Positions 30,149-40,038 of a stretch of 64,000 bases of DNA are shown here, piece by piece. This DNA is from Meira nashicola (taxonomy: Eukaryota > Basidiomycota > Exobasidiomycetes > Exobasidiales > Brachybasidiaceae). The translations under genes and the position numbers were made by a program. The DNA lies in contig BCJU01000001.1 in NCBI GenBank assembly GCA_001600355.1, positions 5,890,013 to 5,954,012 on the forward strand, given 5' to 3'. The notes beneath the pieces were generated by a model. It did not search any database and had not been told where the DNA came from. It saw only the letters and a program-made list of their open reading frames with translations. The stretch's first letter is position 1; every line of letters begins with the position of its first letter.

Positions 30149-30735
30149 ATGAGCCACCTCCCCGTTAGAAGAAAGTCTTATGGTCACAATGATGATATTT
30201 TTAGAGCACTGAAAGAATTAACGGTACCTGTGACGACAGCTGATCACATCCCAGGTGAGTTTGTTCGTAAACTACCTTTTATCCTGTACTCGCTATTATG
30301 AACTAATTTTGATTACCTCTCATGCAGATAAAGAAAAGTACTAGGTCCTGTTCTTGGCTCTATTACTTCAAATTGTGTAAGCCAGACGGTGCCTTATTTG
30401 CCTAAAGGTGGAGACTTTAGAGGTAGGGACGAATTAATTAGAATTCAAGCAATCTATAGAATGACGACGATGGCAACAGAACTCGGAGGGGACGCAGTAA
30501 GTATCAAGAGCCCACTTTCTGGTTCACAAAATGCTAAATATATCCCATTTCTTTTGTTCTTCTTTTTTTTTATTAAAAGATTATTGGAATGCGATTTGAC
30601 TCTGTCAAAGACGTAGCTTGGTGCGTTTATGGAACTGCAGTAAAGTTTATTGAGAAGAAAGCTCAGCTGCTTAAAGATGACGATCAAACTAGTAGGGTGA
30701 GCGAATGGACTGGTTTATCAAGCAATACCGCTTGA
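30149..30735 (+). CDS. YbjQ/UPF0145 (DUF74) protein, copy 2, diverged; uncertain splice or frameshift
   Basis: Three exons at the same places as copy 1. Exon 1 is 30149-30254 with a 17-residue longer N terminus. Exon 3 is 30580-30735 with an extra charged tail (KKAQLLKDDDQTSRVSEW). The obvious acceptor of intron 1 (CATGCAG, ending 30327) puts exon 2 out of frame and gives an immediate stop. Using the weaker AG at 30337-30338 keeps the frame (exon 2 30339-30496) and yields about 156 residues, but drops the conserved GKK segment. Alternatively one base is missing from the sequence. The LGPVLG, DELIRIQAIYRMTTMATELGGDA and IIGMRFDS motifs are kept, while the GVALGAGLKALGGGE part is replaced. Possibly degenerating or specialised. 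Confidence 0.65.
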
Positions 30736-31277
30736 GCTAATCTAGATGTAGACTATATAATTTGTCATCAAGTGAAAGAGAATGGTCTTTTATAGTCACC
30801 CCTAATATTACAACTTCCCAAAAAATTTTATTTATCCACTTTAACAATTATATAAGCATAAGCAAAAGCGAATGCATTTCTTTATTTATCGTAAGCACTG
30901 CTTTCACATATGCACAAAGGGGTAATGTACGCGAGCGAGCCCGGTCAAACAATTCCCCCGCTATGGCCGAAGGTGTAAGAGGCGTGAGAGCAGACAAAAT
31001 GTCTTAAAATATTGAATAAGCATTATTCGATGAAAGCCTTTAACGTGCATAATTCCACTTCGGTCACCCCACTAAAGGAATGCATGTATGCACACTCACT
31101 GACAAAAAAGGTGCTCAAGTGCTCTCCAATTAACACTCAAACAACCCCTTCACACAAGAATTCTTATTCGCCCGATTGCTATTCAACTGTTAAGCGAAGG
31201 CGAAAGTTACTCGTTGCATTTATCATCCTTCCTTCTCTTAACCGCCATCACTTGTCAAACAATATCAATTCACAAAA
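30736..31277. other. Intergenic before acyl-CoA dehydrogenase
   Basis: 540 bases without a recognisable gene or clear TATA box. Confidence 0.45.
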
Positions 31278-32546
31278 ATGTCTTTCTTGGCTCGTTCTGC
31301 AACTGCACGCGCTGCTACTTCATTGTCAGCTAAACGTATGACACTTGTTGGTCAACGTGGATTTGCATCAGAAGCAGCTGCATCAGGTTTAGGACCATCA
31401 TTCAAACTAAGCGAAGATCAAGAAGCTTATCAAGAACTTGCACGTCGTTTTACAGCAGAAAATATCATTCCTGCCGCACGCCATCATGATGAAACTATGG
31501 AATATCCTTGGCAAATCATTAAAGATGCACATGCTGCCGGATTGGTAAATACACATATTCCAGAAGAATACGGGGGTGCCGGATTAAGTTTGTTAGAAGG
31601 TGCACTCGTAACTGAAGAACTTGCTTATGGTTGCTCAGGTATTCAAACTGCCATCGAAGCAAACGGATTAGCAGAAGCACCTCTCTTGGTTGCAGGATCC
31701 CATGAACTTAAACAAAAGTACTTGGGAAGAATGACTGAAGAGCCATTGGTTGCTTCTTATTGTGTCACCGAACCTGGAGCTGGATCCGATGTTGCAAACA
31801 TTACCACAAAGGCAGAAAAGAAGGGTGATAAATGGGTCTTGAATGGAACAAAGATGTGGATCACAAACGGTGGACATGCAAATTGGTTCTTCGTCTTAGC
31901 AAAAACTGATCCAACACAAAAAGCAAATAAATCAATGACTGGTTTTATTGTTGATGGAGATTCAGCTGGTATCATTCGTGGAAGAAAGGAGATCAACATG
32001 GGACAGAGATGTTCGGATACACGTATGATCACATTCGAAAACGTTGAAGTTCCAGAAGAAAATGTGATTGGTAAACCAGGAGATGGATTCAAGATTGCTA
32101 TGGGCGCATTCGATATCACTCGTCCTTTGATCGCTGCAGGTGCAACTGGTGTTGCTTCTCGTGCTTTATCAGAAGCTGCAACTTATGCACACGAACGTAA
32201 AACTATGGGAAGACCAATCATTCAACATCAAGCAATCGCCTTTACATTAGCAGATATGGCTGTTCGTGTTGAAGCAAGTAGAAACTTGACATGGAGAGCA
32301 GCCGCTACAAAGGATGCAGGAGAGCGTAACTCATACTTTGCCAGTGTTGCAAAAGTATTTGCCTCAAATGCTGCTGTAAGAAATGCTGACGATGCTGTTC
32401 AAGTTCTTGGTGGAATGGGCTTCAACACTGAAGCACCTGTTGAGAAACTTTATCGTGATTCAAAGATTTTTGAAATTTACGAAGGACCTTCTCAAATTCA
32501 AAAATTAATCATCTCTCGATTTGTTGAAGAACGTTTCAAGCCATAA
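31278..32546 (+). CDS. Mitochondrial acyl-CoA dehydrogenase, medium-chain type
   Basis: 422 residues, intronless. The first about 32 residues are a basic, Ala/Ser-rich mitochondrial presequence. The flavoprotein catalyses the first step of beta-oxidation, passing electrons to ETF. Visible hallmarks are [13 protein letters not shown] and WITNGG (FAD/substrate binding), the [14 protein letters not shown] helix, and the catalytic glutamate in IYEGPSQIQ (about residue 401), whose position matches medium-chain enzymes. The middle [24 protein letters not shown] also fits that subfamily. It indicates mitochondrial fatty-acid oxidation, which many basidiomycetes have and budding yeast lacks. Confidence 0.95.
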   Translation: MSFLARSATARAATSLSAKRMTLVGQRGFASEAAASGLGPSFKLSEDQEAYQELARRFTAENIIPAARHHDETMEYPWQIIKDAHAAGLVNTHIPEEYGGAGLSLLEGALVTEELAYGCSGIQTAIEANGLAEAPLLVAGSHELKQKYLGRMTEEPLVASYCVTEPGAGSDVANITTKAEKKGDKWVLNGTKMWITNGGHANWFFVLAKTDPTQKANKSMTGFIVDGDSAGIIRGRKEINMGQRCSDTRMITFENVEVPEENVIGKPGDGFKIAMGAFDITRPLIAAGATGVASRALSEAATYAHERKTMGRPIIQHQAIAFTLADMAVRVEASRNLTWRAAATKDAGERNSYFASVAKVFASNAAVRNADDAVQVLGGMGFNTEAPVEKLYRDSKIFEIYEGPSQIQKLIISRFVEERFKP

Positions 32547-32724
32547 ATTTGATGAAATAATTCTTTATAACTCTGTATTACATGACATATTTTAGTCGCA
32601 TTTTAATATCATTCTATAGACAGAATTATACTACAATCAAGGTCAAATAAGATGGAAAGTTGATGGGGAAGGTGTTGATAGTTGGGTTCGGTCTGATTCA
32701 CGACCTTTTCTACCTAGCATTGTG

Positions 32725-33009
32725 TCAGTTCGTTTGAACTCTACAAGTCTTGCAGTATTCACCATTGCTATCATCTGGANCCCTGCGCTCTAGATCACTT
32801 TTCTTAAAATTATCTTCTTTACCGCCATTACGTTTGCTCAGATAGGTTGATAAAGATTCCATTTCATGATAGGCACGTTTATATCCTAAACTTCCTAATT
32901 TGCTCGACCTTTTTATAAGACGCGATGATGGTGCTGCCTCAATGAGATGAGATGAAATTGCTATAATAGCAAACAACAGAAATATTGAAGAAATGCATGG
33001 GAAACGCAT
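32725..33009 (-). CDS. Small secreted protein with repeated KR sites, candidate kexin-processed peptide precursor
   Basis: 94 residues, no family recognised. Residues 1-25 are a signal peptide (ISSIFLLFAIIAISSHLIEA). The rest contains dibasic sites at IKR, YKR, SKR and ERR that would split it into four or five short peptides of about 10-20 residues, the last being PDDSNGEYCKTCRVQTN with a CxxC pair. One residue before that is unresolved because of an N at 32780. The fragments are not repeats of each other. The layout matches fungal kexin-processed secreted peptides, which include pheromone-like and effector-like molecules. Real expression is not shown by sequence alone. Confidence 0.55.
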   Translation of the reverse strand: MRFPCISSIFLLFAIIAISSHLIEAAPSSRLIKRSSKLGSLGYKRAYHEMESLSTYLSKRNGGKEDNFKKSDLERRXPDDSNGEYCKTCRVQTN

Positions 33010-34916
33010 CTTGAGATAAAATTAGACGAGGTGATAAAAAAGGATAGAATGTTGAGGTGAGATTTACGGCTGTGGCAAATCAGGTAACTTTCTCTTATAG
33101 CTGATTTGATAGCGCCGCCCAAGGCAAAAGATAGGGTCTATACGGAATGTTCAAATGAATACATGATGAAAGTAGGAGCTTATCAGTTTACTGATAGGAG
33201 AGTTTTATCAAAAAGCAAGCTTGTAAAAATTAAAACTAAGAGTAGGTATGATAATTACCTAATCTTATTATATTTGAGGCTTTTGTCAATACTGAGACTG
33301 GTTTATTCTTGTGTGGAAATAAATAATTTCGTAAAGTTAACAAAGCTTCCATTTCATAGTTTTAAGACACATATCGTATTTATTGCATCATACATTGAGT
33401 AATTTTCAATCTGCCTTTTACCTTTTTTCGAGTTCATCTTACAGATTGAAAGGCTAATTGGAATCTTCAGATTAAGGGGCAGGAGGTAAGATAGGGGGGA
33501 TGACTATAAAGGTATAAAAATTTGAAGCAAATAATTCAGAAATAAAACATTTAAAATTTCTGGGCAGGAGATTCAGTGTTGAATCCCATTCCACCAAAAA
33601 TTTTGAACAGCATCGGTTAGCATTTCCGACTGCCAATTTTGACGCAAAAGCCTTTATAATAATAAATCAAGGCAAAAGTTCCAAGGGTTTAAACTGTTTT
33701 TAAATGGTGGGTGGTTATTGTGAAAACGGTCCATCTTGGGAGAGGCGGTGAAGCGAACAAGATCATACTTAAAGGATGTGGACTCATTCTTTGTTTCTTA
33801 GAACAAGAAAATTATCGGGACGTTGTCAAAACATGTACATTTAAGCACGAGAGTGGTGAATTTTTAGTCATCGTGATAATATAAGTTAATAAACCAATCA
33901 CGGAATTTCTTTCATGTGATAGAATCAGATTGATCGGAAAAATAAAAAGAAACTTGACAACATTGAAAAGTTGCCGAATGAGAGATTCGCATATATTGAT
34001 CTGATAGAATTTCATTGACATGCCAAGACGATCTGGCTTTATAGATGAATACAATGATATCCATGCATTTTTGTGGCTTGTACCTGAATAATCGCTATTA
34101 ATATTCTAGCCATTTTGTAGGAAACCTTCGGATGCTGATACCAGATTACATATGCATGATCAGGCACCTTTCGTTGACACGCAGCTTGACCTGACGGAAA
34201 AATCGCCGTTGAAGTTCCCTTTTTTTTTATCTCGGGCGAGAAGACGGTTGTGTTATACACGCACGTATCCTTGACCCAAAGCCCTGGCGAGTATTATTTT
34301 CCACGCTTGATATGCAAGCGGACGGATTTTTTAATAAATTTTCTTCCTGCGCTAAGTAAAACTTTTATATGTATAGTACTCTTGATTTGATCTGATAAAG
34401 GATCACACTGACAATATGCATTTCGAACAAACCTTGCATAATCTGTAAGGATCAATCGGTTTGGTTAACCATTTTAAACTTTTTTTCTTCTCTTGCTTTG
34501 GATTACACAGACTAAGTATGTATGCAGCATCTATGCCCCGTCCTTTAAACTCCTGAGACGGGGTTGAAGGCGGTACAGAAGAGGATTCTGCATTCATTCA
34601 GGAAACACGAACGGCAATCAATCCTTTTTCACCTTTGCAGATCTGATATCCATCTTTCTTTAACGTTTGCGTACCTGCAGCATCATAACAGCTTTTGCTT
34701 TTTTTTTCTTTTTGGCCAAGAAACGCCACAAGCAAGTAGGAGCACAGTCGACTTAACGACAAATTTTTCCGGAACAAAATTTCATCTTCTTCGTTACTTT
34801 TTTCTTTAATTGAAGAAGATATATAAACTTCTTTTTCTTCTCAGCAACGTCAGCATACAATTCTTCATCTCTTACATCCTCTTCATCGCCAACAAAAAAG
34901 ACTTGACGACGGCAAA
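33010..34916. other. 1.9 kb gene-poor region with iron-type GATA motifs ahead of the MFS transporter
   Basis: No ORF in this span looks real. It is AT-rich. Three copies of ATCTGATA occur on the + strand at 33999-34006, 34390-34397 and 34641-34648; the second is a full ATCTGATAA. CT-rich leader sequence (34790-34860) precedes the transporter start. Confidence 0.5.
34390..34398 (+). promoter_or_regulatory. GATA-factor site ATCTGATAA upstream of siderophore-type transporter
   Basis: An exact match to the ATCWGATAA consensus bound by SreA/Sre1/Urbs1-type iron repressors, 519 bases before the transporter start. Near matches are at 33999-34007 (ATCTGATAG) and 34641-34649 (ATCTGATAT). Confidence 0.45.
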
Positions 34917-36774
34917 ATGATGGAAGACACAAAAGAAGATCGTCATAGCGATGATGTTTCTTCTCTCAATTCTGATTTGAAGGGAAAGCAAGTAGGTGTT
35001 GCAGCAGCAGAAGCAACGATGCATTGGTGGTCATCTTATTGTTATCATCATTGTTGCCGTTTTCTTGACTTCTTATGTTAACGGATTGGATAATAATACA
35101 ATGTATGCATATCAAGGTGCAGCTGCACAAAATTTCTTGCAATACCCTCTTTACACTTCGGTCATTCAAGTTTTACAACAAGTTATCGTAGCTGTAGGCA
35201 AATTCCCAATCGCAAAATTATCAGATGTTTTCGGTCGTGCTCAAGGTTATTCAATCTCTTTGTTCTTTTACGTTTTAGGGTTCATAATCATTGCTGCTTG
35301 CAAAGATTTTGGTGCATTGACTGCTGGAACTGTTTTTTATGCAATCGGAAATACAGGAACACAAATTATGCAACAAATCATTTTAGCTGATTATTTCCCA
35401 TCAAAATGGCGTGGATTAGCAATTGGCTTTTTGAGTTTTCCATATTTGATCAACTTTGCTTGTGCTCCTTTAATTGTTAAACAATTAGCAAATCCAATGA
35501 CACTCTTGACCACAAGTACATGGAGATGGGGACCTGGTTCATTCGCAATCGTTGCTCCTGTAGCAATGGGTCCTATCATTCTTTGCTTGGCAATCGCTCA
35601 AAATCGTTCAAAGAAAGCAGGTTTGATCCCTCGTCATCCTTATTTCAAAATGTCTTTTGTTCAAGCTATTCGTCAATTTAGTGCAGATATGGATTTAGGA
35701 TGTTTGTTCTTCATCACTGCTGGTTTCGTTTTAGTCTTATTGGCTTTAGGTTTAAAGACAAACGCACCTAAAGGATACGATTCAGGATACATTATTGCCA
35801 TGTTTGTTTTAGGTGGTGTTTCAATCATTTGTATTGGATTATGGGAATGGTTAATTGCATCTAGACCAATCATGCGTTTAGAATATTTCCTCAATAAGGA
35901 TATCATCATTCCTGCATTCTTTATCGGTTTCTTTGACTTTATGGCATTTTATATCAGTTGGTCTCCTGCTTATTATTGGTCTTTGATCGTAAAAGATTTC
36001 AACAATAGCGATGCACTTTATTACAGTAACACACAATCACTTTGTTTGACTGTCTTTGGTATTATTGCAGGTGCAGCAAGTTTAGGTTTAAAGCGTTACA
36101 AATGGATCTTGTTTGCCGGTTGTTGTATTCGTTTATTAGGTATCGGTTTGATGATTCGTTATCGTGAAACATCTGCAACAACCGTTCAAGTAGTTTTCCC
36201 TCAAATTTTACAAGGAATGGGAGGTGGCTTTATGGGTGTTACTCTTCAAGTTGCAGCTCAAGTTAGCGTTCGTCATCAATACGTTGCAATGGTTACTGCT
36301 TTCGTTTTATTAATGACTGAAATTGGTGGAGCATGTGGAACGGCAATTTTAGGATCTTTACAAGATACTTATTTATTACCTAACTTACAATCAAAGTTAA
36401 GTGCAGTTGGTGTTTCTTCAGAAATGATTTCAACTGTTTATTTATCTCCATTTTCGGCAACTTCTGCTTGGCCTTTAGGATCACCTGAACGTACGGCATT
36501 TAATGATGCATGGAATGTTTATATGCATACTGCTTTAGTTATTGCAGCAGGTGTAAGTGCAGTTCCTATTATTGCTTCTTTATTCATTAGCGATCGTAAA
36601 CTTGGAAATGGTCAAAATGCAGTTTCTGATGAAATGACTGCCGGTCATTTAGGTTCACGTAAAGAAGGACCTGTTTCTGGATCAGATGAAGAATCACGAC
36701 AACAACATGAAAAAGATGATGGAACAAGAGCATTGAATGATACAAGCATTTTCCATCCAAGTACTGCAGTTTAA
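34917..36774 (+). CDS. MFS siderophore-iron transporter-like, apparent frameshift near residue 36
   Basis: About 618 residues if one frame break is bridged. The ATG at 34917 opens a hydrophilic N terminus ending GVAAAEATMHWW, which fits the start of SIT-type transporters. The frame then runs into a stop, while the next frame (from about 35020) continues with HLIVIIIVAVFLTSYVNGLDNNTMYAYQ and 13 or so further helices to 36774. One surplus base, or two missing, near 35022-35032 explains it; no intron of credible size fits. Motifs include KLSDVFGRAQGY (loop 2-3) and FGALTAGTVFYAIGNTGTQIM. The family imports ferric siderophores by proton symport. GATA-type iron motifs upstream agree with that role. 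The C-terminal tail is acidic and cytosolic. Confidence 0.8.
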
Positions 36775-37354
36775 ACGCAGGCACTCTTAACTCCTATGCT
36801 TTCGTTTGCATCTATTTATGTATATAATAATTCTCTGGGATCTCTGTTAAAGAAATAAATGCATCGAACTGTTGGCTCCTTGATTGACACGGCGATGACG
36901 GGCGGAATAGGAATGATTCCCCCAACGCCATCAAGATTTCTATTCTGGTGAAAAAGATTAATCTAAAGGAGAGTTACATTACTCCTTACTGTTTGGACAC
37001 GTCCATCGAAAATTGAGTTTAGGAACAAAAATGACTATATATAGCGCCAAGATGTAAACTCCTAAACACGATTCGATCAGTTTTTACTCCTGAACATCAT
37101 AAGGAGATGTTGAAAAACGTCATTGGAATGAAGTATTTTCATTTTTTCGATCTCTACCAAGATCGAACTTTTTGATTTTTAATACGCCTTTCTCCCTACG
37201 TAAACCTCCCCGTTGACAAAAAATAATAAAGCATAAGTTTATATAGAATCGAGAATGTACATAAGGAATCTTTTATATATCATATTATTCAACTTAAAGT
37301 TTGATTTGCAGGTAATCACACCAACTCATCATCTACTTAATCATCATACGCGAA
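36775..37354. other. Intergenic before large disordered protein gene
   Basis: 580 bases, AT-rich, with TATATA sequences at about 37038 and 37274. No gene seen. Confidence 0.45.
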
Positions 37355-39985
37355 ATGGATTATTTTGATGAATTTGACGATAACCTTGGCGCTATGCCAA
37401 CCAAAGCTCAAAGGTTATTATTAGGACATACAGGACCAGAAGGTAATAATGCAGGAGGTGGTGTTCGTGATTCGATTTATAGTTCAAATGCTTCACCAAT
37501 TGAAAATGAATTTCATAACACCACCACTAAAGCCTCTTCTGGTAATTCAATTAAAAAAGCATTTCGATCAACAATGGTAAAACCATTTAGACGATCAAAA
37601 AGAACGGAATCAGGAGTTTCATCTTCAGCAGCATTATCATTAAAATCACCTTCAATGAATTCGAGAGATTCTTGGGGAGGAATGTATACACCTTCAACGG
37701 CAAATAGTATGCATGCTTCTGCGAATATGTGGCCTCAAACACCAACTTATAAGCCCAACAGATCATCAAATTATTCAACAAATATGTCACCTAGACGTAC
37801 TTCTTTGGTTGGAGGAGTTAAGGAAGATTTAACAAAAGTGGCTGCTATGTCACCTACTCTTATTGCATCTTTTCGTGAAAATATAGCAAATGGAAAATCA
37901 ACGAAATCATTACCACCAATACCTAAACGTAAAAATACAATACAAAACGAGTTCACCTTATTGGAAAAGTTAACAGCAACAGGTGCAAAGCCATTAATTC
38001 CGCCACCTTCAAATCGATCAAGACATAATACCTTTTCATCACCTTCTTCTCAAAGATTAGATTTTATGAAGAAAGATGAAGTACCTGAATTACCACCAAT
38101 TCCTTCTTCTTTCCGTAATTCAAAAGCACCTTCTCAAGTGAGTTATTTGGAACCTGTCGATAACGCACATCAACATGAATATCATTCTCCATCTTCGAAT
38201 CCGTCAGAAATGGATCCTTTTTATCTTCAAAAGTTTGCCGAATCACCTGCTTGGTTTGATTATGAATCTTCAAGTACTACTGCCGAATCACCTCTTCAAC
38301 CAATGACAGAAAATACAACCGTGAACAATAGTCCGATCATACCTTCACCTCTATCAAAAGATCATCCGCTTTATAAATTGAATAATAACAATGTTAAAAC
38401 TCAAAGGAAACCATGGGAACGTCCTCTTTGTGCTCCTCCTCCATTGGAACTTGGAGATTTGAGTAATGTTTCTAATCAAATCATGACAACAGCAATGAAA
38501 CAACCACAATTACCTAAAAAAGCCTCAAAGCCAACTATTGTAGAAGAACAAGTATTACCTGATTCACCAATCTTACGTGATGTTGAAAGTCCAGAAACAG
38601 CATTACCTTACTTGAATCATTCTCCAATACCCGGTTCAACGACAGCAGAAGCACAAAGATCATCTTTATTAGCAAAAAGAACTAAGAGAAACATATTTGA
38701 ACAATTCAAGAAAGTGGTTGATGAAGTTAAACAAGAGACATATCCAACAACAGATGATATTGAACTTATCAGTCACGGTGATACACCTTTAGATCAATTT
38801 CCTGGAAGTCCTATCGATACTGATAGCATTTTAGATAGTATTTCAGAAGCTCATTCTGTTCTTGATTCAGAACGTTTATCTTCTTTCTTTCCTATGCCAC
38901 CAACAAGGAATAGTACAGGTCAAAATTCATTACACATTTCTACAAGTTTATCAGATATTTCAACATTTATCAAACCAGAAAAGATCAACGTCAACAAAGA
39001 GAAAACATTTAAACGTAAAACAGGATCTTTAGATCAATTGAATAAAATGATTGATGAAATAGAAGGTACGATGAACAATCAATCAAATTTGATAAGCAAA
39101 TCTGTCAGTCAACTAAGTTTAATTTCAGATGATACGGCAAGTAATATTGGACATGCAATAGAACATTCACGTAGTGATTCACTCACGATTTTAAGTAAGA
39201 AGTTTATTCAAATTAGTGGAATCGATAGACCACAGTTAGTTGTTCAAGGTAAACGCAAGGAAAGTTCTGGTTTTGATGGTGATGATGATGATAAATCAAT
39301 CAAATCAGAAACTGAAATCTTTAAAGCAACTTTACAAGCTGATTCAATGGATGGACAAGAAACATTAAATCGTTCAGGATCATTTGATGGAACAGAAAAA
39401 AGAATTCAAGTTAATAAAACCAAAGTTACACAAAAGACAACAAAAACAAAAATGAACGATATGGATTTATGTAGATTATTAGATATTCCTTCGATAACTG
39501 AAACGATTGCAACTCCAATGGAAGAAAAAGATTTAAATCTTTCAGAAGATCGAATGGTAGCTAGACAAAGAGGATCAACTTTTTCATTTTGGGGAAATCA
39601 TCCTTCTAACAACAATAAAAGATTTTCAAGTTCACATCATAGTAGAAAAACTTCCACAAATGGTTCAACACCATCTTTGATATCTTCATCTTCTCAAAGT
39701 GCAGATAGAAGGACATCTTTTCAAAGTGCATCTTCACATAGAGGTACAACTTTATCATCCCCAAAGCAAAGCTCAGAAAAATGGCAAAATAATCGACCTC
39801 AATCGATCGATTTGGAAAACGGCCATCCTTCTGGAAGTTACTTCTCTTATGATAGCGATTTAGGTGAACGTTCTCAGCAAACATCATCACAAGAACATCA
39901 TTCAAAATCTCCAAAGATGATTCCACTTAAAAGTCTTTTACGTTCAGTAAAAAGTTATACTGCCGTTCAACCTGCTATCGTTTAG
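37355..39985 (+). CDS. Large low-complexity protein of unknown function
   Basis: 876 residues, intronless, no domain recognised. It opens with an acidic MDYFDEFDDNLG and continues as Ser/Thr/Asn/Pro-rich, mostly disordered sequence with many SP and TP sites. A basic patch (KKAFRSTMVKPFRRSKRTE) lies at about residues 68-88, and two PPIP stretches (LPPIPKRK, LPPIPSSF) might bind SH3 domains. Short predicted helical parts include RNIFEQFKKVVDEVKQE and SLDQLNKMIDEIEG. No signal peptide or TM helix. It looks like a regulatory or scaffold protein under phosphorylation control, but that is inference from composition only. Confidence 0.6.
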   Translation: MDYFDEFDDNLGAMPTKAQRLLLGHTGPEGNNAGGGVRDSIYSSNASPIENEFHNTTTKASSGNSIKKAFRSTMVKPFRRSKRTESGVSSSAALSLKSPSMNSRDSWGGMYTPSTANSMHASANMWPQTPTYKPNRSSNYSTNMSPRRTSLVGGVKEDLTKVAAMSPTLIASFRENIANGKSTKSLPPIPKRKNTIQNEFTLLEKLTATGAKPLIPPPSNRSRHNTFSSPSSQRLDFMKKDEVPELPPIPSSFRNSKAPSQVSYLEPVDNAHQHEYHSPSSNPSEMDPFYLQKFAESPAWFDYESSSTTAESPLQPMTENTTVNNSPIIPSPLSKDHPLYKLNNNNVKTQRKPWERPLCAPPPLELGDLSNVSNQIMTTAMKQPQLPKKASKPTIVEEQVLPDSPILRDVESPETALPYLNHSPIPGSTTAEAQRSSLLAKRTKRNIFEQFKKVVDEVKQETYPTTDDIELISHGDTPLDQFPGSPIDTDSILDSISEAHSVLDSERLSSFFPMPPTRNSTGQNSLHISTSLSDISTFIKPEKINVNKEKTFKRKTGSLDQLNKMIDEIEGTMNNQSNLISKSVSQLSLISDDTASNIGHAIEHSRSDSLTILSKKFIQISGIDRPQLVVQGKRKESSGFDGDDDDKSIKSETEIFKATLQADSMDGQETLNRSGSFDGTEKRIQVNKTKVTQKTTKTKMNDMDLCRLLDIPSITETIATPMEEKDLNLSEDRMVARQRGSTFSFWGNHPSNNNKRFSSSHHSRKTSTNGSTPSLISSSSQSADRRTSFQSASSHRGTTLSSPKQSSEKWQNNRPQSIDLENGHPSGSYFSYDSDLGERSQQTSSQEHHSKSPKMIPLKSLLRSVKSYTAVQPAIV

Positions 39986-40038
39986 GTCTCCCTTTTTTCA
40001 AACATGTAGATTAGTTTATGATAATATTATACAGCCTC

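Noticed and set aside
33106..33402. 98-codon ORF in the gene-poor region
   Set aside because: Composition follows the AT-rich background; no start context, signal or family feature.
34020..34092. Short ORF beginning MPRRSGFIDEYNDIHAF that hints at a transposase-related fragment
   Set aside because: Only about 22 codons, no flanking inverted repeats or further homology.
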